DNA from: Tenebrio molitor
Lineage: Eukaryota; Arthropoda; Insecta; Coleoptera; Tenebrionidae
NCBI RefSeq assembly: GCF_963966145.1
Contig: NC_091049.1
Span: forward strand, 18,662,001-18,726,000
Direction: 5' to 3'
DNA length: 64,000 nucleotides
Positions 22,967 to 33,279 of this stretch are shown in pieces. Position 1 is the first letter of the stretch; each line of letters opens with the position of its first letter. Below the pieces are notes generated by a model. That model did not search any database. It had not been told where the DNA came from and saw nothing but the letters and a program-made list of their open reading frames with translations. The position numbers and the translations under genes were made by a program.

Positions 22967-24460
22967 TTATCTGTTGCAGATTTCATGATTTTCAGGTGGT
23001 TCTTCGTCTTGCAATGAATTTGACAAATACACTGTTGGGGATGATTTCTTTTCAATTTCGCTTTGTTTCTTCTGTTTATTATCTTCGTTGCATTCTTTTG
23101 CACGATGTCCATAATTATTACATTTAAAGCACTTCGTTCCCTTCTCTTTAAACTTGCAATCTGTTGATCTATGGCCTTTTAAACCACAATTGAAACAACG
23201 AATTTGCTTGCCTTCTTCTTTTTTATATTTCATATCTTGCTTCTTCATTACTTCTTCTTTAATCTCCGGTTCTTTCTTAGTTTTAAACATCTTCATTGAA
23301 TTTTCTCTCAACGATTCGAAAATTTGAAGTTTTCTTTTAAACTCTTTTAAGTTATTAGCTCCGTAGAGAATAATTTTGTTACTCGTGTCGTCGGTGATGC
23401 CATCAATAGTATATTGGATAAGTGCATTATCTTCTACATTACCTCTTGAGGCCAGTTCTTTCATAATCAAAAAATATTCCTGAACAGTTTCTTTCTTCTG
23501 AATTTTTCTTGACGATAACATCTGATGTAAATGTGCGCTATTGAGTTGAGTTGAGAATTCAGACAACAAAGCTTCTCGCAGTTGACTCCAAGTAGAGATA
23601 CCACATTCACTCTGTATATAAAGTTTAGCAAGACCTTTCAAAGATTTCTTGGCGAAAATGAATTTCTGTAATCGACTCCATCTTAACAAAACGGAAGTAT
23701 CTTCAAAGTCTTGAATCCATTTTTCGACAGGATACTCGTCATTACCACTAAAAGGACGAATTGAATCTTCCACATCTCTAAAACTTAACGGAAAACATGA
23801 ATTGCATTTTGCATAATCGTCATCTTCATCATCGTTGTGTCTGCTGCTTTCGAGGTTATTTACCCTTCTTAATCTTCTTTGATTTCTCTCTTCATCTTGG
23901 TCGTCTTTGGTATTATCTTCTTTTTTCTTAGAGGTTGTGACTCTTCTTTCTTTGTTACTATTTTTCTTCTTTGAAGCTGTTACCACGTCATATTGCTCTG
24001 CATCGTCTTTATCGTCTTCATCATCATCTTTATCATCTTCATCGTCTTTATCATCTTCGTCATCTTTATCATCTTCGTCGTCTTCATTTACTTCATTTTT
24101 CTCCAACATGCTAAGGTTCATTAAGTGGCAGCAAATTTTTCTTGATAGTTCGTCTTCGTCACCATCATTGTCGAGACAGAGAAGATTAGTAATAGAAATC
24201 AACTCTCTTACTTGCAAAGTGTCAACCACGTATTCAAGTTTAGTCTCAAATTCCTTAGAATCTTCGTCGAAATCGAATCCTTTGAATCCGCGCAGCCTTG
24301 ATCTGTTTTTTCGATCACCTTCCGATTCGAAAATAAAAATATGAAGGGCTTTAATCGACTTCACAGGAGCATTTTTAATATTGTCTCTGATAAAAGCAAT
24401 TTCACCCAATGATGTCATTTTATTTTTTAATTTCCTCTTTAATTTCCTCGTAACTGTCAC
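22967..24460 (-). CDS. Gag protein of the LTR element, two zinc knuckles
   Basis: 497 aa, intact. The N-terminal half is charged and contains a near-tandem acidic tract built from EDDKDD units at about residues 118-150. A capsid-like region follows (FRDVEDSIRPFSGNDEYPV, then LREALLSEF and VQEYFLIMKELA). The C-terminus has two CCHC knuckles, CFNCGLKGHRSTDC and CFKCNNYGHRAKEC, which bind RNA during packaging. It ends ENHEICNR and a TAA stop. The protease follows in the same frame directly after that stop. Confidence 0.9.
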   Translation of the reverse strand: MTVTRKLKRKLKNKMTSLGEIAFIRDNIKNAPVKSIKALHIFIFESEGDRKNRSRLRGFKGFDFDEDSKEFETKLEYVVDTLQVRELISITNLLCLDNDGDEDELSRKICCHLMNLSMLEKNEVNEDDEDDKDDEDDKDDEDDKDDDEDDKDDAEQYDVVTASKKKNSNKERRVTTSKKKEDNTKDDQDEERNQRRLRRVNNLESSRHNDDEDDDYAKCNSCFPLSFRDVEDSIRPFSGNDEYPVEKWIQDFEDTSVLLRWSRLQKFIFAKKSLKGLAKLYIQSECGISTWSQLREALLSEFSTQLNSAHLHQMLSSRKIQKKETVQEYFLIMKELASRGNVEDNALIQYTIDGITDDTSNKIILYGANNLKEFKRKLQIFESLRENSMKMFKTKKEPEIKEEVMKKQDMKYKKEEGKQIRCFNCGLKGHRSTDCKFKEKGTKCFKCNNYGHRAKECNEDNKQKKQSEIEKKSSPTVYLSNSLQDEEPPENHEICNR

Positions 24461-24547
24461 TTGTTTTTCACTTTTCCGTAAAATAATTAGAATTCCTTTA
24501 ATTTATCACCATTCTTCTTTCTACAATTCTCTGTTTATCTTGTTTCT

Positions 24548-24565
24548 ATCCCGGTTGAGCCCCCA
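24548..24565 (-). promoter_or_regulatory. Primer binding site of the gag-protease element
   Basis: On the minus strand TGGGGGCTCAACCGGGAT starts five bases after the 5' LTR. As recalled it matches a tRNA-Pro-type site at 16 of 18 positions. The exact primer tRNA is uncertain. Confidence 0.55.
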
Positions 24566-24570
24566 AAATT

Positions 24571-24692
24571 TGTGGGATATAGTTTAAGCAAACAAGATTT
24601 GTAACAACTTTTAATGATAAATTGTAATGTCTCTCGAAAATACAACGTCAAACAATAATAAACTTCTCCTCGCCCACTATCCATTTCCTACA
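24571..24692 (-). repeat. 5' LTR (minus strand) of the gag-protease element
   Basis: 122 bp. On the minus strand it starts TGTAGGAAATGG and ends TATATCCCACA. Identical to 21538-21659. Confidence 0.95.
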
Positions 24693-25111
24693 TGTATTTC
24701 AGATACATCCTGTATATGAATATTTGACGTAACTGTCAAAGACGGCACGTAAAAAATATGCACAAACTAATCACCCAAAAATAAATGTTACGTGGATTCT
24801 GAAAATGCATCTTTTGATGCAACATTGCATTTAAAAGAAAACTACATGTAATGGTACAAAGTGATCAACAAGAAAACAAATCAAGAGTGCTACCTCATCT
24901 TTATCGAAACGTCTGTCTTAGCTTGCCGGATATGTATACTTGCTATGCACAGTCGTTTTGTTGGTTGCCTGCCTCTCAAAAATGTATTATTAATTTCGAT
25001 TATAAATGTTTTGTAACACATGAATAATGGGTTTAAAAGAAAGCTATTATTAATTATTATTTATTATTAATTAAGGAACTGCTACATAAAATTCTTTCAT
25101 AAGGCACTATT

Positions 25112-25569
25112 GGGAGCATGGAATTTCGGGCAGCAATTTATATGTCATTTAAAAAAACCCAATGTAGTCTAAGCTTTATTGTCATAAATGTCATAATAAT
25201 TAATTTTTACTGGACTTCAAAATAAACTGTCACAATTCTGCACAATTATTTTTCATTGTAGTTATAAAAAGGTACGAGCTTATATTAATAACATAATTAC
25301 ATAAACATTTTTGTTTTATAATACAAAAAAATTTGTAGTTATTGATTTCCAAAGTTTAATAAAAGACTGTTCAGTTTTCAGAAAATCACATCTAAGAACT
25401 TGGAACTTTTCAGGATTGATGAATGCAATTTGTCAGAATGATACCTACTTATGTGACAATAGTAGATATTAAAATGAGGTTATTAATACGTCTAGCATCT
25501 AAAGCCTATTTCACATATTATACTTATCAGTCAAATTTCAAGAAATTCCGTGCTCCTAATAGTACTATG
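25112..25569. mobile_element. MITE candidate with CTATTGGGAGCATGGAATTTC ends
   Basis: Inverted ends of about 21 bp with two mismatches (the left has GGGAGCATGG, the right AGGAGCACGG). AT-rich interior, no ORF of note. Confidence 0.6.
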
Positions 25570-25606
25570 CCAGCGAGTAAATTTCGGACATCAATTTCAT
25601 GTCATT

Positions 25607-26373
25607 GGGTGATATTAATAAAAATAAGCAAATGCTTCCAAGCATTTGCTACTTAGCATGAGCATTTACTTTAAAGTAAAAGCTTTTGCTTCTAGCAATT
25701 GCTTGTTTTGGTATTAATAAAGAAATCCTCTTGACGAAAGCATATGCTAGTGACTTGACAAGTAATTGCTTGCCGTTCAACGTAGGGCGCCAGGAAAATG
25801 TATCCAAAGTGGTGCCTTGTCTATAATTTTTCCCGTGACAAATTTGACAACATTCGATACAATTAATTGGTTGACTTACTTCCATGAGTTCAGCTACCCC
25901 AATCTGAAATCCTGTAAATAGTTTAACACTAATTATTACTCTTTCAATAATTTAATTTTTTATACTTGGATCAGCCACATATCGCAACGATATTTTTATT
26001 TTCATCACCGAAGATAAAGCACCACCACGCGTTTCTGCATCGTCATTCCCAAGAAAATCAGCAATCCACTGAACACTTTCATTTCGGAAATGAAACAATT
26101 TTACATCATCTTCTCTTTTAATGGTATTGTCTTTCCTTTCTTTGTAAAATTTACGGTTTCTTGGCACTTGGAATATACTTTTATGGTGTTTTAACAGCCG
26201 ATTTATAACTACTAGTACGACACGAAGGAGAATGTCATTTATCCTAGCAATTGCTTACTATTTCAAGCAAATGCTAAACTTTATTAATAGTAAAAGAAGC
26301 AAATCCTAATATCGTCAAGCAAATGCTTTCTAAAACGAGCAAAAGCATTTGCTACCTTTTATTAATACTGCCC
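25607..26373 (-). mobile_element. PIF/Harbinger element with 3 bp duplication
   Basis: Ends GGGTGATATTAATAAAA and GGGCAGTATTAATAAAA (inverted), flanked by ATT (25604-25606 and 26374-26376). The subterminal regions are full of AGCAAATGCTT-like motifs. The minus strand carries a truncated transposase: ETRGGALSSVMKIKISLRYV (25952-26167), then MEVSQPINCIECCQI (25649-25885). At 767 bp it is an internally deleted derivative. Confidence 0.82.
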
Positions 26374-26940
26374 ATTGTCATTTGTTGTAAAACTAAACAC
26401 TCTTTCCATATCTATTAATACATAACCCTATTTTTCACAGTTGTCACTTTGACACAATGTAACAAATCGTGTTTCAGTTAATCTGACGTTATTTTGAAGT
26501 ATTGAGAAAATAATTTTTCTCCCTACCGGTTAGAAATGTAGGGTGTGGATACCTCATTTAAGGTGAGAAAATTCAACTTTCTCGCTAAGGTAAGAAAGTT
26601 AATCATGAAATGTTTATGGTAAAACTGTACCAAAATACAAATGTCAAAAGTGTCAAAAGTGAAATAAGTTATTGATAAATGAAAGCCAATTCAATGAAGT
26701 AAGTTGGTAGGTCAGTCATATAATCTGGAAAATAAACAGATAAGCTAGGTAGGTAGATTACTTTACCCTGTTTATATCAAATTTTCGAACAAACCTCAAA
26801 TCTTCAAATGCGATGACAAGTTAATTAAACAAATAACACAGCCTACTATTCAATTCTCAAAATTTTTGTTTTAATCACGAATATAACCATCTTTTTTGAC
26901 TTTTTTCAACAAATTTGTGCCGGTAGGGAAAAAAATTGTA

Positions 26941-27072
26941 TTCAAACCTTGTTAAGAAAGTGTCCTTGCAGACCTTAGGCACTTACAAACCTCGTCTACG
27001 ACTCGGTTTATAATCTTTGCCTGCGGTCTGCAAGAAACCACTTTCTTACCTTGGTTTGAAATATACTATTTT
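26941..27072. repeat. Hairpin with AATAnACTATT tag
   Basis: Arms TTCAAACCTTGTTAAGAAAG, then CTTGCAGACC, with the inverse at 27025-27060, followed by ATATACTATTTTGC. The loop contains CCTCGTCTACGACTCGG. Confidence 0.8.
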
Positions 27073-27215
27073 GCACGACCTGTATATTCTATGGAGTAAA
27101 GCGGGTCTTTTTTCTCAAAAAACCATAGCCAATTCAACCTTTTATGACACATATTTACATATTTCAAATTAATTTGTTTTTTTACGGCTTTTTTCAATTA
27201 AAATCGTTGGGTCGT

Positions 27216-27345
27216 GCAAAAAATAATATATGGACCTCGGGAGTGAATGATTTTTACCCTCAGTGCTTTGTAGAACTCTTGGGCTACAAACTGCACCTCG
27301 AGTAAAAATCATTCACTTCACTCCCTCGGTTCTTAATATACTATT
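27216..27345. repeat. Hairpin with AATAnACTATT tag
   Basis: Arms CCTCGGGAGTGAATGATTTT and the inverse at 27303-27328, followed by TTAATATACTATTAATA. The left edge shares the GTCGTGCAAAA sequence, inverted, with the right edge of the hairpin at 26941. Confidence 0.8.
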
Positions 27346-27436
27346 AATATGCTAGAAATTATGACAATAAAACCTAGACCACATTTCATTTTTCAAAATG
27401 ACAGCAAATTTGTCCGAAATTTATTCGCTGGCATAG

Positions 27437-27628
27437 TACAGGTCGCTAAATGTAGCTTGATACTTGGGAAATGGATGCGCTGTGAAATTGTGGGAAGTAG
27501 TGGGGAGAGGCCCACTGTAAACAAAGCCGTGAGAAGATTTTCGGTCTTTCTTGCAAGTCGGATTTCTCATTCTATCTGCGCATCTCAAGTATCAAGCTAC
27601 GTTTTGCGATCTATACGTAACCTTTGGT
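27437..27628. repeat. Palindromic element with TAGCTTGATACTTG arms
   Basis: Left TGTAGCTTGATACTTGGGAA with GGATGCGC, right inverse GCGCATCTCAAGTATCAAGC. About 160-190 bp in all. Confidence 0.65.
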
Positions 27629-27639
27629 TACAAAATTTT

Positions 27640-28600
27640 AGATTTAAATTTAAAATTCATACAATAGGCAATGCGATATGTGTTACCCTTCACATCATGT
27701 TGCCATAATGTCGATTTTTGTATTGCGTTTCTATGACAATCTGCAAACAATTACCGCCATTTCAATTTTTTTGTGAAAATATTATTAACGCCAGTCGTGT
27801 TGAAAAAGAAGCAGTAAAATGAGTGATCTTAGTGATTCCGAAAACAAAGTAGATGTAGAAGAAACTTGGAATGTGGGGCGCGTTCGGCTCTGATTCTTGG
27901 ACTAAAAGGACACGGAGGTTGGAAGTCTTCAAGTACATCTGAAGACTACATTGAAGATTGTATCGAAAATAAGATTCAATTTGCAAGAAAAAATCTTCAC
28001 GGTGACACAAATAAAGAATTTTCGAAACCAACAACCTCAATGTGTAATCAAGAAGCCAAGGAAAATACGGGGCATGATAATTTCGATCATGCTAATATCG
28101 CAGCAACTCCGCTAATGTTATTTCATTGCAGCGGCAAGGAAGGCCGACCACAAGAGCTGTACTTACTATGGCGGACAATAAATTCAGGCTGGCAAATTTC
28201 TGACATTTCAAAAAAGTCAATGCAAGCGACCATTTATTGTCATTATGACGGATATGTCAGTTTGTCAAACTGAAGGTTTTCAAGCTGTTTGGCGTTTCCT
28301 TCGCCTTTTTCGTAACTTACAGATCATGACGCACTAGCATAACTGATTTGTAGTAGCACGTCTCTTGGTGTACGCTTCTTTTGCCAATTTTAATTTTGAT
28401 TATCGCTGTCACGATGACAAGAATGACAAAAATCGAAAATGGGGTTAGTTGAACATAATGCCAGCTTCACATTTTGATGTCGACTCAATGACAGGCCGGC
28501 CGAAATTTATTGTCCGCCATAGTACAAGTTTCCAGAAAGTACCTACCAACATCTTGTCTTCAACTTCTGTCTAAATAAAAATTATTATAATAATTGGTTA
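27640..28600 (+). pseudogene. Second copy of the CSGKE coding-like module
   Basis: Inverted relative to 16900-17740. After a shared upstream region (GCCATAATGTCGATTTTTGT) an ATG at about 27819 reads MSDLSDSENKVDVEETWNVG, then is broken. After frameshifts it reads DYIEDCIENKIQFARKNLHG, EFSKPTTSMCNQEAKENTG and FHCSGKEGRPQEL. A MITE interrupts it at 28166-28522. Function unknown. Confidence 0.5.
28166..28522. mobile_element. MITE, CTATGGCGG family, copy 3
   Basis: Perfect CTATGGCGGACAATAAATT ends with TA at 28164-28165 and 28523-28524. It interrupts a copy of the CSGKE repeat module, whose uninterrupted form is in 16940-17300. Confidence 0.85.
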
Positions 28601-29372
28601 ATTTTGAATATATTCACTTACTGTTCTAGTTTACTTACCGTCGAGTTTATCGTTAGCAACGAGTAAACACAGCTTACCCTCTTGGAAATAGACGTGGTAA
28701 ACAAGCAAATACAGTACAATCGCGCAAAAAATAATTATAACTTTCTTGTTTATATTGTTTATATTACCTAGTATCTATATTTACGTTGGTATATGGATTT
28801 CAATTCATTTAATTTTCCATTAATTTTTCCTGAATTTTGCACAAGCGTTACTATGAAATTATCAAGCTTATTTTGTTTAAGTATTCCGTTTGTTCTAAAT
28901 AATAAATATCTCCTTTGGTGTCTTTTATAATACTGCCCTATTTACAGGTTTTCACCAAATTACAGGAAATTACATGTCATTAAAGATAAAATACACATAA
29001 ATGAGCAAATAAAAAAAACTTATTAAAATTAATTGCAATTATAAACAACCACCTAATACATATAATTGAACTTCTATAATCTCAATGACACCATGCAAAA
29101 TATACCAAATTTTGATAAAACTGTTAAATGTTAAATATTATCTACATTTGTTACTCATCAGAGATATTGGTGATTTAACCCGCGTATTTAATCTACGTGT
29201 TTTGATGTAAAATATAACATTTTGACCCCTATGCAAACGACAGGCAAGCATTCCGAATTCGAGATTTCCGGTCGTCAATGTGCAATATTGGGGTTTGGTA
29301 TACTCTGTCTATCACCATACCCCACAAAAAAAGAGTATGTGCTTAAGACCACACGACGGAAGTGAAAACTTC
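28601..29372. other. AT-rich stretch without recognised genes
   Basis: Nothing recognised before the mariner-like element. Confidence 0.5.
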
Positions 29373-29374
29373 TA

Positions 29375-31843
29375 CAGGGTTATTATAAATGTTTGTAGTC
29401 AACGAGCCCATGAAAACAAATGAAATTTTTTCTTTTGCCGTTCCATAAGTCCATACGAAAATGATACGAAGTAGATTATTATCCTTGACATTAGGAGGTT
29501 ATGTTTACCTTCAAAAAATTCTTTGAATTATTAACCACAACAGTGAAGATTCGTTTAAAGAGATTGTTCCAACGTTTTAATACCGTGAGTAACAGTGACT
29601 AAAATCCATCAAGATGGGATTTGTTATCCAAGTGAACTTTAAAATTCATATGGTTCAATCCATCTCATTCGGACAATAAAATTTAATTTTCTCTATTTCA
29701 GTTTTGTAAACTTATCCACTGGTGTTCAACCACAGGTGTGTAGAACTGAATTGTTGCTGTTAAATTATTCAATGGGTACTGAATCATTTTTGTTTTAATA
29801 AGTTTCGAGGAAACAATGTTAGGTACCACAAGATTCCAAAACTGTTGATGGAAAATGAGAGAATGAAATCATTGTAAATATAGACATTTTATTTATGTGT
29901 TATATGGCAACAAATTAAAGCTATTTAACTGTCCAGCAAGGTTTTATTGTTGTTGATGTGCATTAAATGATTTCCAATGTTATAATGTGGAGGGGCAGGA
30001 TACACAAGATGGGCGACGTCAGACAGGTTCCCTGCATGCGTTGATCCAATCTGGAATAGTCCAATAGTCGTTAACGAAATCAGCAACAAATACGGAAGAG
30101 GAGGTATACTTATTAGTTCTAACGTCTCCCTGACTACAATCAAGTTCTGAACTTACAGCAGGACCATGCCTTGTCTGAAAAGAATGACAAATCCAAAGTT
30201 CTGTTATCATTCATGTTGTTTAAAAACCAGCTGCAATATGCAACACGATGTGGATAATCTGCTGGTTTCAGTTCTTGAAACAATGACATTTTATAAGGGT
30301 GCAAATTTAATCTTTTCTTCACAATTTTCTGACATGTGCTCAGTGCTACACCTGACTGTGCTGACAGTCTCAGCAATTATGTTCTGGGATTTTGTTCCAT
30401 TCTCTCTCTCAAAACTTCACCAACTTGAAGCCTTCTCGATGACTTTTCTTTTGAAACATCTCTAGTTTTGTCTATTCACAATCCATCAAATGTGGGTCAT
30501 TAATGATTGTTCCTCTATGTCTAAATTAGGAAACTTTGCGAGATATTGATCCTTACATTGATACGGTTGTGAAATTTCATCACTTATTTTTGAGTATGTC
30601 TGTGGACGTTCGGGCCATCCGTTTCCATAAGACCAATGGGATGACGTTTTTGACAAGTACCTGCGGCACTTGCGTGGTCGGTACCGGAAGGCGCCACCGG
30701 GCATTCCTTGTTGGGTGATCGGTGCAAGTAGAAAGTAGAAGCCGAGACAACCCGTGTGCTGCTCCTCCGAGTCTACCCCACGTTCTTTGGAAATCCGACC
30801 TTTTTGGAGCCGTGTTGGAGTGTTCCCGGGCCAAGTGTCGTCTTTTCCTTCGCCGAACGGATCGGGACGTGGAGCTCTGGACTCGTCAGGACCGACCACG
30901 CTCAAGCGGATCAGCCACGTGGTTGTCGGGAGAAAAAGCCGAACCTTATTTTGCCGTATCGTTCGCCGTAGGGTACATTTTTTTGTGGTCGGAGGTTATC
31001 CTCTTGTTTCAGGTTTGACGCTTGTAGCGGAGTCATTTTCATCGCAGGGACTCCTCGAGGACAGTGCGCACTGGACCATCGCGGAGCTCTGCCGGGATTC
31101 ATCGACCCCTGTGAGGTAGGTCCCTGTATGAAGGGGTAACTTCCGACATCTTCTGGTGTGGCGAACGACACCCCCCCCCCCCCCATTGGTCTTACGAGTG
31201 TGTCCCGTTCTCTTTGTTTTTCGTGGTTTTGTTTGTTCAAGAACTCTCACGTCTCCACAGGCCACCAACCAGGACGCAAATCAATTTCAATTTTAATTTT
31301 ATTTTCAATGGTTCAGAATAGTTTTTTTGTTTTTTTTTTGTTGTTGTAAATAAAGGCTGAATGTTCTCCAGGGACACATATAAATTTAATTGATCCCACC
31401 CCCCGAACTCCGACCTTCTCGGCTTGAGCTAGTCCGCGGTCGAAAGTGGCGTAACAACATGATTGCATTCTGTTTTCATCTCATACACCATTTTAATAAA
31501 ACGAAATAATAATGAAAGTAGTCTGTTCCACGGTGTACCCCATTGCAATCCTAAAAAAATGTGTTTAGGAGAAACTGATAATTAGAAGAGAGAATTTGGA
31601 AGAGAACAGTTAATCTGAAAATAAATTTACTTGAAACTTACAGAATTTTACTAATCGTCTGTGGTCTTAACACTCTTAACTTTTACTAAAGACTTATTTT
31701 GATTTGAAGGAAAAAAATGCGGTACAGTTTCAGTTGGTCAGCAGCTCACTCATGCCAATATTCCACTAGATACAGTGCACAATCGGAACAAGTCGGCACA
31801 AATTCATGGCCTACTTGGACTACAAACATTTATAATAACCCTG
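29375..31843 (-). mobile_element. Mariner-like DNA transposon with full ends
   Basis: Perfect inverted repeats of 26 bp, beginning CAGGGTTATTATAAATG, flanked by TA (29373-29374 and 31844-31845). Without the solo LTR it is about 1.5 kb, the usual size. The minus strand has degraded transposase. The N-terminal part (RDVSKEKSSRRL, LSAQSGVALSTCQKI, LHPYKMSLFQEL) is at about 30140-30470. The first catalytic motif is degraded (FFSDKAW). The C-terminal half is not clearly readable. Related short MITEs lie at 38972-39288 and 36901-37192. Confidence 0.82.
30508..31459 (+). mobile_element. Solo LTR, 952 bp, inside a mariner-like element
   Basis: TGTT...AACA ends flanked by the duplication TGAT (30504-30507 and 31460-31463). 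GC-rich, with a C14-type run near 31170 and AATAAA at 31349-31354. Removing it and one TGAT restores continuous transposase-like sequence on the minus strand, which supports the boundaries. Short ORFs inside it on both strands are probably chance openings in GC-rich DNA. Confidence 0.8.
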
Positions 31844-31845
31844 TA

Positions 31846-32587
31846 TTTTAAGTAATACCGGTACCAGGTCCATCACACAAATTTAATTGAAAAAAGTTGA
31901 TCAAACTCAATCATAGAATAGTAGTTGTAGATTGTGCCTACCGAGATTCAGAATTTTTGGAGAATTATTAAATGTGTAATCGCAAAAATGATAAGTGTTG
32001 GACCACCCTGTACGTGTTTTACCAATTCACGTAAGAGTAGAAGCCTGACGATCTCAAAATGCAACCTAATATTCGATTTTCATGAGTAAATCCTCGATGG
32101 TGTAGCGTCGGCGGGAACGTTTGCCCAATGGCGGCTGTAATGGAAGGTCGTGTCGCAAGGTACTACTAACGACACCATGAGGGTGGCAGCGAAGCGCATT
32201 TTTACTACCAATTATCAGAACATAACTTAACATTTACCTACCTTCCACAATAAATAAATTCCAGTAAGCCAATACAACGTTTTCACATTCTTCTTGTTAC
32301 ACCAGTCTGTAAGACACTGTAACGTTTTTCAAATTGCCGTTTCGATTTTTCAGGTTTCAAATTCGGGACTGTACAATTTATAATATTTTTTAACTCTGGA
32401 TGAGTACAAGGTACTGAAACAATAATTTTCTTCAGACATTTCTACAAACTTTTTCAAGATAAACTGATAAATTGATGTCGTTTCTATAGCAACATGGCGA
32501 CATGTAAGCCGACTTTATTTTTATTGACAGTTAAAGAAATTTTACGTGTTCATTTTATAATTACAAATTTTCGGTTACACACAAAAT
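31846..32587. other. Unassigned stretch with a mariner end fragment
   Basis: A terminal fragment at about 31996-32075 (AATTCACGTAAGAGTAGAAG, CCTGACGATCT) resembles the ends at 4930 and 34441. Nothing else recognised. Confidence 0.5.
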
Positions 32588-32722
32588 GTTGTGTACACCT
32601 TGGTTGCGAAATACTTTGACGACCTTGAGAATGTCTTGCCTTGGCCTAAACAGCCTTGGCGACAATTTTTCACTCGGTACGTCAAAGTACGATTTCGCAA
32701 CCTTGATATACAAATAACTATT
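32588..32722. repeat. Hairpin with AATAnACTATT tag
   Basis: Arms CCTTGGTTGCGAAATACTTT, GACG, with the inverse at 32679-32704, followed by CAAATAACTATTT. A further copy of the outer left sequence (ACACCTTGG, ATTACAAATTTTCGGTT) lies inverted near 36220-36280. Confidence 0.75.
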
Positions 32723-32774
32723 TAATGAATCTAGTTCCCATTGTCAAATGTATTTTGTGTTGCATTTAGACTTC

Positions 32775-33022
32775 GTCAGGCGCGTACTCTACGAAAATGT
32801 ATGTGGCAACTGTGTGAGTGAGGAATAGTTGACATTTGTATGACATTTCATAAGCGTGCGTTTGATTTTTTTATACCATTGCAAATTAATTTGGCAATTT
32901 TCAAAATTGCGCGACTATGAACTGTCAAACAAATGTCAGCTCTATCCTACCTACAGAGTTGCCACATACATTTTCGTACATAGTTGCCATACTTAACCAC
33001 AATCATTTGGAATCACTCAATA
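32775..33022. mobile_element. Palindromic MITE, same family, copy 2
   Basis: Inverted copy of the 14609-14852 element; ends with AACCACAATCATTTGGAATC at the right. Confidence 0.75.
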
Positions 33023-33279
33023 TAAATTATATTATTATGGATGATAGCAGGAGGAGGAATCAGGAGCAACGGGCTTGTGATAGCTAAAATACGAAATAAA
33101 TACTTCAAATTAAAATCTATTTAAATATTACTCCTATTAAATTAAACAAAATTATCACAAACGTAGTTAAAACCTAAGCTAAAAATTTGACGTCGCTGGA
33201 TAAATGTCTCCAATAGATGATACCTATGATTAAGAATTACCAAATATGTAAGTACTACATCCATCTGTGAAAGTTTGTT

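Larger units (their letters stand above)
21538..24692 (-). mobile_element. Non-autonomous Ty3/gypsy element encoding Gag and protease only
   Basis: A 3155 bp element with two 122 bp LTRs that are identical base for base by eye (21538-21659 and 24571-24692), flanked by the duplication TGTA (21534-21537 and 24693-24696). On the minus strand it encodes a long Gag, then after a single in-frame stop a protease, an acidic linker and the C-terminal tail of an integrase. Reverse transcriptase, RNase H and the integrase core are absent. Identical LTRs imply recent insertion, so it probably moves using enzymes from a full-length relative. It resembles the TR-GAG class. Confidence 0.92.

Noticed and set aside
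23990..24090. CRISPR-like direct repeats
   Set aside because: The repeats are a coding simple-sequence tract without spacers, in a eukaryotic genome.
23907..24344. 145-codon plus-strand ORF, poly-Ser
   Set aside because: Antisense of the acidic tract of the gag ORF.
28640..29370. Possible tRNA or small RNA gene
   Set aside because: No A and B box pair or cloverleaf could be found by eye here or elsewhere in the window.
30486..31268. Several overlapping ORFs of 70-140 codons on both strands
   Set aside because: They lie in the GC-rich solo LTR, where stop codons are rare by chance, and none resembles a protein family.
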